DNA from: JAFDBW01 sp963825575
GTDB lineage: Bacteria; Desulfobacterota; Desulfuromonadia; Desulfuromonadales; BM103
Direction: 5' to 3'
Length of the DNA stretch: 64,000 bases
NCBI GenBank assembly: GCA_963825575.1
Contig: CAWGUB010000010.1
Coordinates: 11,137-75,136 of the forward strand
The translations under genes and the position numbers were made by a program. The notes below the pieces were generated by a model. The model searched no databases, was not told the origin of the DNA, and saw only the letters and a list, made by a program, of their open reading frames with translations. This document shows positions 26,147 through 35,312 of the stretch, piece by piece. Each line of letters starts with the position of its first letter. The first letter of the stretch is position 1.

Positions 26147-27223
26147 GTGCTTTATCACCTGCTCTACCCACTGCATACGGAATTCTCAGTATTTTACGTA
26201 TTCCGGTTTATAACCTTCCGGACGATCTATGCCGCGATCACCGCACTGATCATCAGCTTCCTGCTCGGGCCGTGGCTGATCGAAAAGCTCTCTGCTCTGC
26301 AGGTCGGGCAAAGCATCCGTCGTCTCGGGCCCGAATCGCACTTCAAGAAAGAGGGCACGCCGACCATGGGTGGAGCCCTGATCCTGTTCGCCATCGTCTT
26401 GCCGACCTTGCTCTGGGCTGATCTGAGCAACCTCTATGTCTGGCTGGTGCTGCTGGTCACATGCGGTTACGGCATCATCGGTTTCGTCGATGATTACCTG
26501 AAAGTGCGTCTCAAGAGCAGTGACGGTTTATCGCCGCGCAAGAAGATGTTCTGGCAGATGCTGATCGCTTTCGGCGTCGGCGTGGTCCTGATGACATATC
26601 CGGGCTTTCAGTCAACCCTGGCGTTCCCGTTTTTCAAAGGCGTCAACCCTGATCTCGGCTGGTTCTACGTGCCCTTCGCCATGCTGGTAATTATCGGCGC
26701 CAGCAATGCTGTCAATCTGACCGATGGGCTCGATGGCCTGGCGATTGGGCCGGTGATCATCGCCGCAGGGACCTACCTGCTGTTTGCCTATCTGGCCGGG
26801 CATGCAACCCTGTCAGGTTATCTGCAGATCAATAACGTCAAGGGCGCCGGAGAGCTTGCGGTCCTCTGCGGGGCGATGGTCGGGGCCGGGCTCGGTTTCC
26901 TCTGGTTCAATACTTACCCGGCTCAGGTCTTCATGGGCGATATCGGCAGCCTGTCGCTCGGCGGCGCCATCGGTACAATTGCTGTAATCACAAAGCAGGA
27001 GATCGTCCTGGTGATCGTCGGTGGCATCTTCGTCATGGAAGCCCTCTCGGTAATCGTGCAGGTGACTTCGTTTCGACTCTGCGGCAAACGCATATTTCGC
27101 ATGGCACCGATTCATCATCATTTTGAACTGAAGGGCTGGCCGGAGCCGAAAATTATCGTTCGTTTCTGGATTATCAGCATCATCCTGGCCTTGATTGGCC
27201 TATCGACGCTGAAGTTGAGATAA
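26147..27223 (+). CDS. mraY: Phospho-MurNAc-pentapeptide translocase MraY
   Basis: MraY makes lipid I by moving phospho-MurNAc-pentapeptide onto undecaprenyl phosphate at the inner membrane. The 358-residue protein has about ten membrane helices and the catalytic acidic motifs: KEGTPTMGG, GFVDDYLKV with the Asp pair, NAVNLTDGLDGLA, and the C-terminal MAPIHHHFELKGWPEPKIIV with the HHH triad. It starts with GTG at 26147 after GGGAG. Length and motif order are standard. Confidence 0.97.
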   Translation: MLYHLLYPLHTEFSVFYVFRFITFRTIYAAITALIISFLLGPWLIEKLSALQVGQSIRRLGPESHFKKEGTPTMGGALILFAIVLPTLLWADLSNLYVWLVLLVTCGYGIIGFVDDYLKVRLKSSDGLSPRKKMFWQMLIAFGVGVVLMTYPGFQSTLAFPFFKGVNPDLGWFYVPFAMLVIIGASNAVNLTDGLDGLAIGPVIIAAGTYLLFAYLAGHATLSGYLQINNVKGAGELAVLCGAMVGAGLGFLWFNTYPAQVFMGDIGSLSLGGAIGTIAVITKQEIVLVIVGGIFVMEALSVIVQVTSFRLCGKRIFRMAPIHHHFELKGWPEPKIIVRFWIISIILALIGLSTLKLR

Positions 27224-27229
27224 AGGTAT

Positions 27230-28594
27230 ATGGACTATCGGGATAAAAAGATCGTGATTATCGGCGCCGGTTCCACCGGTCGCAGTCTGGCGCGCTTTTT
27301 CCTTGCACGTGGAGCGCAGATTGTCCTGTCCGATTATCGCTCCGCAGAGCGTTTCGATGATCTCGATGAGTTGCACGCCCTGGGAATCCAGTTGGATCTC
27401 GGCGGTCATACGCAGGAACTGTTGATGGCCGCTGACCTGATTGCTGTCAGCCCAGGAGTGCCGCTCGATATCCCGGTTCTGAAAGCCTGCCAGGGACGAA
27501 AGATCGCGATCTCCGGCGAAGTGGAAATCGCCTGGCACGAACTGTCCGGCATCATGATCGCCATTACCGGGACCAACGGCAAGTCGACAGTGACCAGTCT
27601 GATCGGCGAGATGCTGAAAGCCTGGGGACAAAATGCCTTCATCGGCGGGAACCTCGGAATACCACTGATCGACGCAGTCGGCAAGGACTACGACTGGCAG
27701 GTGGTCGAACTATCGTCCTTCCAGCTCGAAACGATCGAAGCGTTCCGGCCGCGCTATGCCATGCTTCTGAATATCAGCGAGGATCACCTGGATCGTTACC
27801 CGGACATGGCCAGCTACGTGGCTGCCAAGCAACGGATCTTCGAAAACCAGCAAAAAGAAGATATCGCGATCCTGAACCACGACGACCCGCTTGTCGCGAA
27901 CTCTGCGAGCAATATCCGTTCGCAAAAGGTGTATTTCAGCAGCCGATCCGTGCTGGAAGAGGGGATGAGTCTGGTTGACGACCGGATTATCTGGCGATGG
28001 AACGGACAAGAGACGCTCTTTCCGGTCTCGGAGCTGCAGATTCGCGGACGGCACAACCAGGAAAACGTGATGGCCGCCCTGATCCCGCCGCTGATGGAAG
28101 GTTGTCCGGCAGAGATCGCCTGGGGTGCCGCGAAAAACTTCACCGGTCTCAAGCATCGCATGGAGTATCTCGGTGACCTGCATGGGGCGGGCTGGTACAA
28201 CGATTCCAAAGGGACCAATATCGGCAGCGTCGTCAAGAGTCTGGCCGGGCTTGACAAGCCGGTCGTCCTGATTGCCGGTGGCAAGGATAAACAGGGCGAC
28301 CTGTCAGCACTGATTGAGCCAATCCGGGAGAAGGTTGAACAGCTGATCCTGATCGGCGCCGCCGCTGAACGCATGGCCGCAGCCTTTGCCGGCCTGACCA
28401 GGATTCATCGTGTCGACAGCATGCATGCCGCCGTTGAGCTGGCCGCTCACTTCAGCGGCCCCGGCGCCACCGTACTCCTGTCGCCGGGCTGCTCCAGTTT
28501 CGACATGTTCGAGAATTTTGCCGCACGCGGTGAAATCTTTGCCCGCGAATTTCGTGCTTTGAGCGGGCGCGGGGAGTGTGTCAATGGAAATTAG
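27230..28594 (+). CDS. murD: UDP-MurNAc-L-Ala:D-Glu ligase MurD
   Basis: MurD adds D-glutamate to UDP-MurNAc-L-alanine. Motifs include the N-terminal Rossmann IIGAGSTGRSLARFF, AVSPGVPLDIPVL, the ATP loop AITGTNGKSTVTSLIGEML, GGNLGIPL, VVELSSFQLETI, NISEDHLDRYPDMASYVAAK and the C-terminal YNDSKGTNIGSVVKSL and LLSPGCSSFDMFENFAARGE. The 454-residue length is normal. Six bases separate it from mraY. Confidence 0.97.
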   Translation: MDYRDKKIVIIGAGSTGRSLARFFLARGAQIVLSDYRSAERFDDLDELHALGIQLDLGGHTQELLMAADLIAVSPGVPLDIPVLKACQGRKIAISGEVEIAWHELSGIMIAITGTNGKSTVTSLIGEMLKAWGQNAFIGGNLGIPLIDAVGKDYDWQVVELSSFQLETIEAFRPRYAMLLNISEDHLDRYPDMASYVAAKQRIFENQQKEDIAILNHDDPLVANSASNIRSQKVYFSSRSVLEEGMSLVDDRIIWRWNGQETLFPVSELQIRGRHNQENVMAALIPPLMEGCPAEIAWGAAKNFTGLKHRMEYLGDLHGAGWYNDSKGTNIGSVVKSLAGLDKPVVLIAGGKDKQGDLSALIEPIREKVEQLILIGAAAERMAAAFAGLTRIHRVDSMHAAVELAAHFSGPGATVLLSPGCSSFDMFENFAARGEIFAREFRALSGRGECVNGN

Positions 28595-29690
28595 GCAGGG
28601 CACAGATCATTCGATTCTCCTGCTGGCAGTATGTCTGACCTGCCTGGGTGTGGTCATGGTGTTTTCCTCATCATCGATCATGGCAGTGCGTGATTATAAT
28701 GACAGCCTGTATTTCCTCAAGCGGCAGGGTGTGTTCGCGCTGGTCGGGTTCGCCGCCATGGCGCTTTTGATGCGGGTAGATCTCAACGTGCTGCGCAAGG
28801 CCGCGTGGCCGGTCCTCGGGATCTGTGCACTGTTGCTGATCGCCGTTCTGATTCCCGGAGTCGGCAAGAAGGTCGGCGGCGCTGCACGCTGGCTCAAAGT
28901 TGGGGCGGTTACTTTTCAGCCGGCAGAGCTCGTCAAAGTCGGCCTCGTCATGTTCCTGGCCCATTCGTTGGCCCGTAAACAGGATAAGGTCAGGAGTTTC
29001 CGTTTCGGGTTTCTGCCCTATATGCTGGTTCTTGCTGTGTTGCTCGGCTTGCTGGTGGCTCAGCCGGATATGGGTAGTGCTCTGACGCTGGCCGCCGTAG
29101 CGGTTGCAATGCTGCTGGTAGCCGGGACCCGATTGAGTTACCTGGCCAGTATCGGCCTGATATCGTTGCCGTTCCTCTATTTTATGGTGATGAATGTCGA
29201 TTATCGCAGGCGCCGGATCCTGGCATTCCTCAATCCGTGGGAGGACCCGAGTAATTCCGGGTTCCAGATTATTCAGAGTTGGATCGCCTTCGGTTCCGGA
29301 GGGGCCTTTGGCCAAGGACTGGGCGAGAGCAAACAGAAGCTCTTCTACCTGCCCGAAGCACATACCGATTTCATATTCTCGGTGGTCGGTGAAGAGCTCG
29401 GCTTCATAGGTGTAATTGTGATCGCCGCGATGTTCATGCTGCTGATTGTACGCGGTATGCGCACGGCACTGAACGCACCGAACGAATTCGGTTGCCTGCT
29501 GGCCTTCGGTATCACCATGCTGATTGGACTACAGGCCTTTGTGAACATGGCCGTGGTCATGGGAATGGTCCCCACCAAGGGTCTGGCTCTGCCTTTTCTT
29601 TCCTACGGCGGGACGAGCCTGGTGACGACCTTGGCTGCAATTGGCCTACTGTTGAACGTATCACGGCATCTTCCGGGAGAGGTGCGATGA
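28584..29690 (+). CDS. ftsW: Septal peptidoglycan polymerase FtsW
   Basis: FtsW is the SEDS-family glycosyltransferase that polymerises lipid II at the septum with FtsI. The chain has about ten membrane helices and SEDS signatures: GGAARWLKVGAVTFQPAELVK, VAQPDMGSAL, and the loop LGESKQKLFYLPEAHTDFIF followed by VGEELGFIG. The end reads GLALPFLSYGGTSLV. ATG 28584 is chosen because GGGGAG ends nine bases before it; GTG 28578 would be too close. It overlaps the end of murD by 11 bases and murG by four. Confidence 0.95.
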   Translation: MEIRQGTDHSILLLAVCLTCLGVVMVFSSSSIMAVRDYNDSLYFLKRQGVFALVGFAAMALLMRVDLNVLRKAAWPVLGICALLLIAVLIPGVGKKVGGAARWLKVGAVTFQPAELVKVGLVMFLAHSLARKQDKVRSFRFGFLPYMLVLAVLLGLLVAQPDMGSALTLAAVAVAMLLVAGTRLSYLASIGLISLPFLYFMVMNVDYRRRRILAFLNPWEDPSNSGFQIIQSWIAFGSGGAFGQGLGESKQKLFYLPEAHTDFIFSVVGEELGFIGVIVIAAMFMLLIVRGMRTALNAPNEFGCLLAFGITMLIGLQAFVNMAVVMGMVPTKGLALPFLSYGGTSLVTTLAAIGLLLNVSRHLPGEVR

Positions 29691-30766
29691 AGCTGCTCCT
29701 GGCCGGTGGCGGTACCGGTGGCCATCTTTTCCCGGCGATCGCCCTGGCCGAGCAGTTCAAATCGGAAGAGCCGCAAGGTGAAGTCCTCTTTGTCGGTACT
29801 GAACGCGGGCTGGAAGCACGCATGCTGCCGGAACTTGGCTGGAAACTGGAGACGATAGAAATGAGCGGTTGGGCGGGGCGCGGATTTATTGCCAGGTTCA
29901 GGGTTCTGGGGCAGCTGTTCAAGAGTCTTGGCCAGTCGCGGAAAATCCTGCAAAATTTTGGCCCCGATGTTGTGGTCGGGGTCGGTGGCTATGCCTCGGT
30001 GCCGGCACTGCTGGCGGCAAAGACCTTGAAGATCCCGTACCTGGTCCACGAACAGAATGCCTGGCCCGGGCTGGCCAATCGCCTGCTGGGCTACTGGGCG
30101 AAAAGGGTCTGCCTTTCATTTGACGAGGCCGACCGTGCATTTCACCGCAGCGCCACGGTCCTGACCGGCAACCCGGTCCGCGTCGCCATGGAGAAATGCC
30201 CGGGTTTGAACGACGAGAAGACCTGTCTGTTGGTGTTCGGTGGCAGCCAGGGCGCCATCGCAATCAATCGGGCGATTGTCGCGGCCCTGCCGCTGCTGGG
30301 CGAATGGCGCGGCAAGCTGGAAATCATTCACCAGACGGGAGAGCAGGATTACGCGGAAACCGTGCAAGGATATCGTGATAACAACTGGCCGGAGATGGAA
30401 GTGACGCCTTTCATCAAGGATATGGCCGGCGCATATGCAAGGTCGACCCTGATCGTCTGCCGGGCTGGTGCGACGACCCTCGCGGAACTGACCGCCTGCG
30501 GCCGACCGGCGATCCTGGTGCCGTATCCGCACGCCGCGGCAGGGCACCAGTCGACAAATGCCAGGGCAATGGCTGCCAAGGGCGCTGCAATGACGATGGA
30601 AGAAACCGACCTGACCCCGGAACGCCTGGCCACTTTGATCAACGGCCTGCTGCACGATCGAACCAGCATCAAGACGATGGCAGCTGCTGCCAGGGGGCTG
30701 GCACGGCGCGGCGCCGCAGCCCGGCTGCTGCAGGAATGTCGAGCCGTCCTCGACGAAGCCATCTGA
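29687..30766 (+). CDS. murG: UDP-GlcNAc:lipid I GlcNAc transferase MurG
   Basis: MurG converts lipid I to lipid II on the cytoplasmic face of the inner membrane. The 359-residue GT-B protein has the N-terminal GGGTGGHLFPAIALAEQF, the second glycine motif VVGVGGYASVPALLAAK, HEQNAWPGLANRLL, and the C-terminal FGGSQGAIAINRAI and CRAGATTLAELTACGRPAILVPYPHA. ATG 29687 overlaps the ftsW stop (ATGA) and matches the conserved N-terminus; longer in-frame extension is not supported. Confidence 0.97.
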   Translation: MKLLLAGGGTGGHLFPAIALAEQFKSEEPQGEVLFVGTERGLEARMLPELGWKLETIEMSGWAGRGFIARFRVLGQLFKSLGQSRKILQNFGPDVVVGVGGYASVPALLAAKTLKIPYLVHEQNAWPGLANRLLGYWAKRVCLSFDEADRAFHRSATVLTGNPVRVAMEKCPGLNDEKTCLLVFGGSQGAIAINRAIVAALPLLGEWRGKLEIIHQTGEQDYAETVQGYRDNNWPEMEVTPFIKDMAGAYARSTLIVCRAGATTLAELTACGRPAILVPYPHAAAGHQSTNARAMAAKGAAMTMEETDLTPERLATLINGLLHDRTSIKTMAAAARGLARRGAAARLLQECRAVLDEAI

Positions 30767-30777
30767 CAGGGATAGTT

Positions 30778-32154
30778 ATGTACGGCAAGATTCAGAAAAT
30801 TCATTTTGTTGGTATCGGCGGCATCGGTATGAGTGGCATCGCCGAAGTGCTGATCAACCTTGGCTACCAGGTGTCAGGCTCCGATCTCAAGGAAAGTGAG
30901 ATCACCAGGCGATTGCACAAGCTGGGTGGTGCGATCTCATACGGGCATCGCAGTGAGAACCTCGCCGAAGTGGATGTCGTGGTAACCTCGACGGCCGTGA
31001 AACAGGACAACCCGGAAGTCGAGGAGGCCCACAGGCGAAAAATCCCCGTGATCCCCCGCGCCGAAATGCTGGCCGAACTGATGCGCATGAAGTACGGCAT
31101 CGCGATTGCCGGAACGCATGGCAAGACAACGACCACCAGCATGGTGGCGACAGTTCTGTCGCACGGCGATATCGACCCGACGGTGGTGATTGGTGGTCGG
31201 CTCGATTCCATCGGCTCTAATGCCAAGCTGGGGCAGGGTGAGTTCCTGGTTGCAGAGGCCGATGAATCTGACGGGTCGTTTCTTAAGCTGTCGCCGACCA
31301 TTGCCGTGGTCACCAACGTCGACGAGGACCATCTCGACTACTACGAGGACCTGGATGAAATCCGCGCGACCTTCATCGATTTTATTAACAAGGTGCCGTT
31401 TTATGGGCTGGTCGTGCTCTGTCTCGATGATCAGAACCTGCAGGGCATGATCCCCCAGGTGAAAAAACGCCTGGTGACTTACGGCCTGACCAGCCAGGCT
31501 GATTTCCAGGCTTCCGAAATCGTGCACGAAGGCGATCGTACCCGGTTCATGGTGCAATACCGTGGAGAGGAACTCGGCCGACTGAGTATCCGCATGCCGG
31601 GTCGGCACAATGTTCTGAATGCCCTGGCTGCGGTGGCCGTCGGTATGGAGCTGGATATGCCTTTCAAGTCGATAGCTGAGGGCTTCCAGGACTTTGGCGG
31701 CGTCGGCCGCAGGTTTGAGATCAAGGGGGAGCCGGAAGGGATCATGATCGTCGACGACTACGGACATCATCCTGTAGAGATCAAGGCGACTCTGGCCGCG
31801 GCCTGTTCAGGTTGGAACCGGCGCGTGGTCGCGGTGTTCCAACCGCATCGTTACAGCAGGACCGAAGCGCTGTTTGATGATTTCACGACCGCTTTCTACC
31901 AGGCCGATCACATCGCCGTGATGGATATTTACGCCGCCGGTGAGCAACCGATCGCGGAAGTTACTGCAGAGAAGTTGGCGAACGGCATCAGTGGTCATGG
32001 TCACAAGTCATGCTGCTACACCGGGGATATAGAGGCCACTGTCGAACATCTGCAGGCCGTGTTGCAGCCCGGTGACATCATGATCACGCTTGGTGCCGGT
32101 AATGTCTGGCAGGTCGGCGAAGAGCTGAAGCGACTTCTCAGTGGGTCGGACTAA
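30778..32154 (+). CDS. murC: UDP-MurNAc:L-alanine ligase MurC
   Basis: MurC adds the first amino acid of the stem peptide. The 458-residue protein shows KIHFVGIGGIGMSGIAEVL, SDLKESEITRRL, the ATP loop AIAGTHGKTTTTSMVATVL, VAEADESDGSFLKL, NVDEDHLDYYEDLD, GVGRRFEIKGE and DDYGHHPVEIKATLAAA with the metal-linked His pair. ATG 30778 (MYGKIQKIHFVGIGG) follows AGGGATAGTT and fits homologues. In most relatives murB follows; here the next gene is ddl. Confidence 0.97.
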   Translation: MYGKIQKIHFVGIGGIGMSGIAEVLINLGYQVSGSDLKESEITRRLHKLGGAISYGHRSENLAEVDVVVTSTAVKQDNPEVEEAHRRKIPVIPRAEMLAELMRMKYGIAIAGTHGKTTTTSMVATVLSHGDIDPTVVIGGRLDSIGSNAKLGQGEFLVAEADESDGSFLKLSPTIAVVTNVDEDHLDYYEDLDEIRATFIDFINKVPFYGLVVLCLDDQNLQGMIPQVKKRLVTYGLTSQADFQASEIVHEGDRTRFMVQYRGEELGRLSIRMPGRHNVLNALAAVAVGMELDMPFKSIAEGFQDFGGVGRRFEIKGEPEGIMIVDDYGHHPVEIKATLAAACSGWNRRVVAVFQPHRYSRTEALFDDFTTAFYQADHIAVMDIYAAGEQPIAEVTAEKLANGISGHGHKSCCYTGDIEATVEHLQAVLQPGDIMITLGAGNVWQVGEELKRLLSGSD

Positions 32155-32184
32155 AGCACAGGGAACAGGTTCAGGAACGGAATC

Positions 32185-33114
32185 ATGTCGAATCGCAATG
32201 TATTGACAGAGAAGAGAACGGCCGTACTGATGGGGGGACTCTCCGCCGAGCGTGAGATTTCCCTGAAGACCGGTCATGCCGTACTCAAGGCGCTGCTGGA
32301 GAACGGCTGCAATGCCGTAGCCGTGGATGTCGGGCACGATCTGCCTGTCCAGTTGCGGAACGCGCGTGCCGAACAGGCCTTTATCTGTCTACATGGACGT
32401 TATGGTGAAGACGGCACTGTCCAGGGCTTGCTGGAGATAATGCAGATTCCGTACACCGGCAGCGGCGTTATGTCTTCGAGCATGGCAATGGACAAGGTAG
32501 TGAGCAAGCAGCTCATGCTCTACCACGAGATATCGACCCCCGGTTTCGTAGTATACCGTTGCGGGGACGACCGGGGCGCGCTACTGCAACGCTGCAGGCA
32601 CTTCCCGCTGATCGTCAAGCCGGCCAGGGAAGGCTCGACGATCGGTATTACTATCGCCCGTGACCTGGACCAGCTCGAGACCGGCCTGGATGAAGCCCTG
32701 CAACATGACGAACTGGTCCTGATCGAGGATTTCATCAAGGGAGATGAAGTGACCGTCAGCGTACTGAATGGTGAATCGCTGCCGATCATCAAGATCGTGC
32801 CGAAAAGTGGTTTTTACGACTACCAGTCGAAGTATACGCCGGGACAGACCGAGTACCTCTTGCCGGCACCGCTGGATGCGGTCCTTTACAACCGGCTGCA
32901 GGAGACGTCCGTGGCTGCCTGTCGGGCGTTGTCGTGCCGAGGAGCCGCGAGGGTTGACTTCATGGTTCGGGAGAAGGAGTTCTTCTGCCTTGAGATCAAC
33001 ACGATCCCGGGGATGACAGAGACCAGCCTGTTGCCCAAGGCCGCCGCAGAAGCTGGCGTGTCTTTCAATGAACTGGTGATGCGGATTCTCGATGATGCAG
33101 ATCTGAACAAGTAA
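32185..33114 (+). CDS. ddl: D-alanine-D-alanine ligase
   Basis: Ddl joins two D-alanines for the MurF reaction. The 309-residue ATP-grasp enzyme shows AVLMGGLSAEREISLKTG with the catalytic Glu-Ser region, FICLHGRYGEDGTVQGLLE, YTGSGVMSSSMAMDKVVSK, KPAREGSTIGI, and the C-terminal SGFYDYQSKYTPGQT, ARVDFMV and CLEINTIPGMTETSLLPK. The YDYxSKY motif points to normal D-Ala-D-Ala rather than D-Ala-D-Lac specificity. It occupies the place after murC with 30 bases between. Confidence 0.96.
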   Translation: MSNRNVLTEKRTAVLMGGLSAEREISLKTGHAVLKALLENGCNAVAVDVGHDLPVQLRNARAEQAFICLHGRYGEDGTVQGLLEIMQIPYTGSGVMSSSMAMDKVVSKQLMLYHEISTPGFVVYRCGDDRGALLQRCRHFPLIVKPAREGSTIGITIARDLDQLETGLDEALQHDELVLIEDFIKGDEVTVSVLNGESLPIIKIVPKSGFYDYQSKYTPGQTEYLLPAPLDAVLYNRLQETSVAACRALSCRGAARVDFMVREKEFFCLEINTIPGMTETSLLPKAAAEAGVSFNELVMRILDDADLNK

Positions 33115-33131
33115 CAGGTGACGGATAAGCG

Positions 33132-33974
33132 ATGAAAGACCTGAAAATCAACAAGCAGAAAAAGCTCAAATCCAATCGGCGCAAGCAAGAGAAGCAGGCG
33201 CGCGACTGGAAGCAGCTTTTTCATCGTTTGCTGCGGATCGGCATCGCTTCCGGAAGTGGTTTCCTGCTGGCCAGCGGCGCTCTGCTGACCGCGCAGATGC
33301 TGCTCGAGTCGGGGTATTTCGGAGTGGCCCAGATTCGTGTTGAGCAGCAGGTGAGAGTTAGCGAGGGCGACATCCTTGATGCCTCCGATATTAAAATCGG
33401 CGACAGCCTGTTTGATCTGGAACTGCACATGATTGGCCGCAAGATAGAAGAGCACCCTTGGATCGCCAGGGCCGAAGTGGAACGATCGTTCCCCGACCAG
33501 GTGGTGATCCGGGTGGTGGAGCGGCAGGTGCGGGCGATTATCGATCTCGACTACCTGTACTACGTGGATCGGGAGGGCGCGGTTTTCAAAATGCTCGAAT
33601 CAGGAGACGAGCTCGATTACCCGGTGATTGCAGGTATCGACAGACAGTACCTGCTCGATCATCCGGACCAGACCCAGGACAGCCTGGATCTCGCCTTGAG
33701 CTTGATGGATTTGCTTGAACAACGTCAGCTTTTTAACCTCGACGATGTGTCGGAGATATATTTCGACCAACAGGAGGGGCTGATTGTGTACACCCGCATC
33801 GGCGGCGTACCGGTGCGGATGGGTAAGCAGAATTTTTATGCCAAGCTCGACCGTCTGGAGGCCATTTACGACGACCTTGAGCCACGATTGCTGGCTCTCG
33901 AGTATATCGACCTTAACGTGACCGATCGTGTGATTGTCAAAGTGGATGTCAAACGCACGGCCGGCAGAAGCTAG
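33132..33974 (+). CDS. ftsQ: Cell division protein FtsQ (POTRA domain)
   Basis: FtsQ is a bitopic divisome scaffold linking early and late division proteins. The chain has a strongly basic cytoplasmic tail (about residues 1-35), a membrane helix (GIASGSGFLLASGALLTAQM), then a POTRA domain opening FGVAQIRVEQQVRVSEGDIL and closing VERSFPDQVVIRVVERQVRA, followed by the FtsQ/DivIB domain to ALEYIDLNVTDRVIVK. Length 280 and position before ftsA support the call. Confidence 0.93.
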   Translation: MKDLKINKQKKLKSNRRKQEKQARDWKQLFHRLLRIGIASGSGFLLASGALLTAQMLLESGYFGVAQIRVEQQVRVSEGDILDASDIKIGDSLFDLELHMIGRKIEEHPWIARAEVERSFPDQVVIRVVERQVRAIIDLDYLYYVDREGAVFKMLESGDELDYPVIAGIDRQYLLDHPDQTQDSLDLALSLMDLLEQRQLFNLDDVSEIYFDQQEGLIVYTRIGGVPVRMGKQNFYAKLDRLEAIYDDLEPRLLALEYIDLNVTDRVIVKVDVKRTAGRS

Positions 33975-33996
33975 ATTTAGAGGGAAGGGGAGACAC

Positions 33997-35226
33997 ATGA
34001 ACAGTAAACGGGAAAATCTCGTCGTCGGACTCGATATCGGCACGACCAAGATCTGTGCCATTGTCGGGGCAATGACCGACGAGGGGCTTGATGTCGTCGG
34101 AATCGGGACCAGCCCGTCGCGCGGTTTGCGCAAAGGGGTGGTCATCAATATCGAAAGCACGGTCAACGCAATCCGCAAGGCGATCCAGGAAGCAGAGCTG
34201 ATGGCCGGGTGCGAGATCAAGGCCGTTTTCGCCGGCATCGCGGGTGGTCACATCAAGGGGATTAACTCCCAGGGTGTGATTGCGATCAAGAACCGCGAGG
34301 TCACTACCGAAGATGTGCGCCGCGTGATCGATGCCGCCAAGGCCCTGGCGATTCCGATGGACCGGGAGGTGATCCATATCCTGCCCCAGGAGTTCATCAT
34401 CGATGACCAGGACGGTATCAAGGAGCCGCTCGGCATGAGCGGAGTGCGCCTTGAAGCGAGGGTGCATATTGTCACCGGCGCAGTGGCCAGTGCCCAGAAC
34501 ATCATCAAGAGCTGCAACAAGGCCGGTGTTGATGTTGGTGATATCGTCCTCGAGCAGCTGGCGTCTTCGGAGGCCGTGCTGACCGCCGATGAAAAAGACC
34601 TCGGGGTAGCCCTGGTCGATATCGGCGGCGGCACTACGGATATCGCCATCTTCGTCGACGGGGCGATCAAGCATACCTCAGTCCTTTCACTGGGTGGCAA
34701 CCACCTGACCAACGATATTGCCGTCGGCCTGCGCACCCCGACTGCCGAGGCAGAAAAGATCAAGCAGATCTCGGGCTGTTGCCTGACGTCAATGGTCGGC
34801 AAGGACGAAACGATTGAGGTGCCCTCGGTAGGCGGCCGCGAGCCGCGCATCTTGTCGCGCCAGCTGCTTGCAGAAATTCTCGAGCCGCGTGTCGAGGAGA
34901 TCTTCACCCTGGTAAATCGGGAGATCGTCAAGAGTGGTTTCGAGGACCTGATTGCATCCGGAGTCGTGTTGACAGGTGGCTCGGCAATCCTGCCGGGAAT
35001 GCCTGAGCTGGCCGAGCAGATTTTTGATCTGCCGGTTCGCCGCGGGACGCCGATAGATATCGGCGGCCTGACCGACGTGGTCAACTCGCCAATCTACGCG
35101 ACCGGCGTAGGCCTTGTGAAATACGGTAGTCGTAACATGCAGACGCGCAACTTCGTGATCGGTCAAGAGAACCTCTTCGATCGCGTCGCGCGCCGCATGA
35201 AGGAATGGTTCGGAGAATTTTTCTAA
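33997..35226 (+). CDS. ftsA: Cell division protein FtsA
   Basis: FtsA is an actin-like ATPase that tethers FtsZ filaments to the membrane. Motifs include the phosphate-1 loop VVGLDIGTTKICAIVGAM, the 1C domain with AGGHIKGINSQGVI, phosphate-2 LVDIGGGTTDIAIF, and VLTGGSAILPGMPELAE. The end NLFDRVARRMKEWFGEFF is an amphipathic membrane-targeting helix. The ATG at 33997 follows AAGGGGAG and gives 409 residues, the family norm; in-frame upstream codons overlapping ftsQ are not used. Confidence 0.97.
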   Translation: MNSKRENLVVGLDIGTTKICAIVGAMTDEGLDVVGIGTSPSRGLRKGVVINIESTVNAIRKAIQEAELMAGCEIKAVFAGIAGGHIKGINSQGVIAIKNREVTTEDVRRVIDAAKALAIPMDREVIHILPQEFIIDDQDGIKEPLGMSGVRLEARVHIVTGAVASAQNIIKSCNKAGVDVGDIVLEQLASSEAVLTADEKDLGVALVDIGGGTTDIAIFVDGAIKHTSVLSLGGNHLTNDIAVGLRTPTAEAEKIKQISGCCLTSMVGKDETIEVPSVGGREPRILSRQLLAEILEPRVEEIFTLVNREIVKSGFEDLIASGVVLTGGSAILPGMPELAEQIFDLPVRRGTPIDIGGLTDVVNSPIYATGVGLVKYGSRNMQTRNFVIGQENLFDRVARRMKEWFGEFF

Positions 35227-35312
35227 AGAGAAAATCAAGGCAATGTGCCAGAAACTTAAACTGACGGGGCCATGGAGAGGCCCCGGACACAACAATGGCG
35301 GAGGGAGTCATT

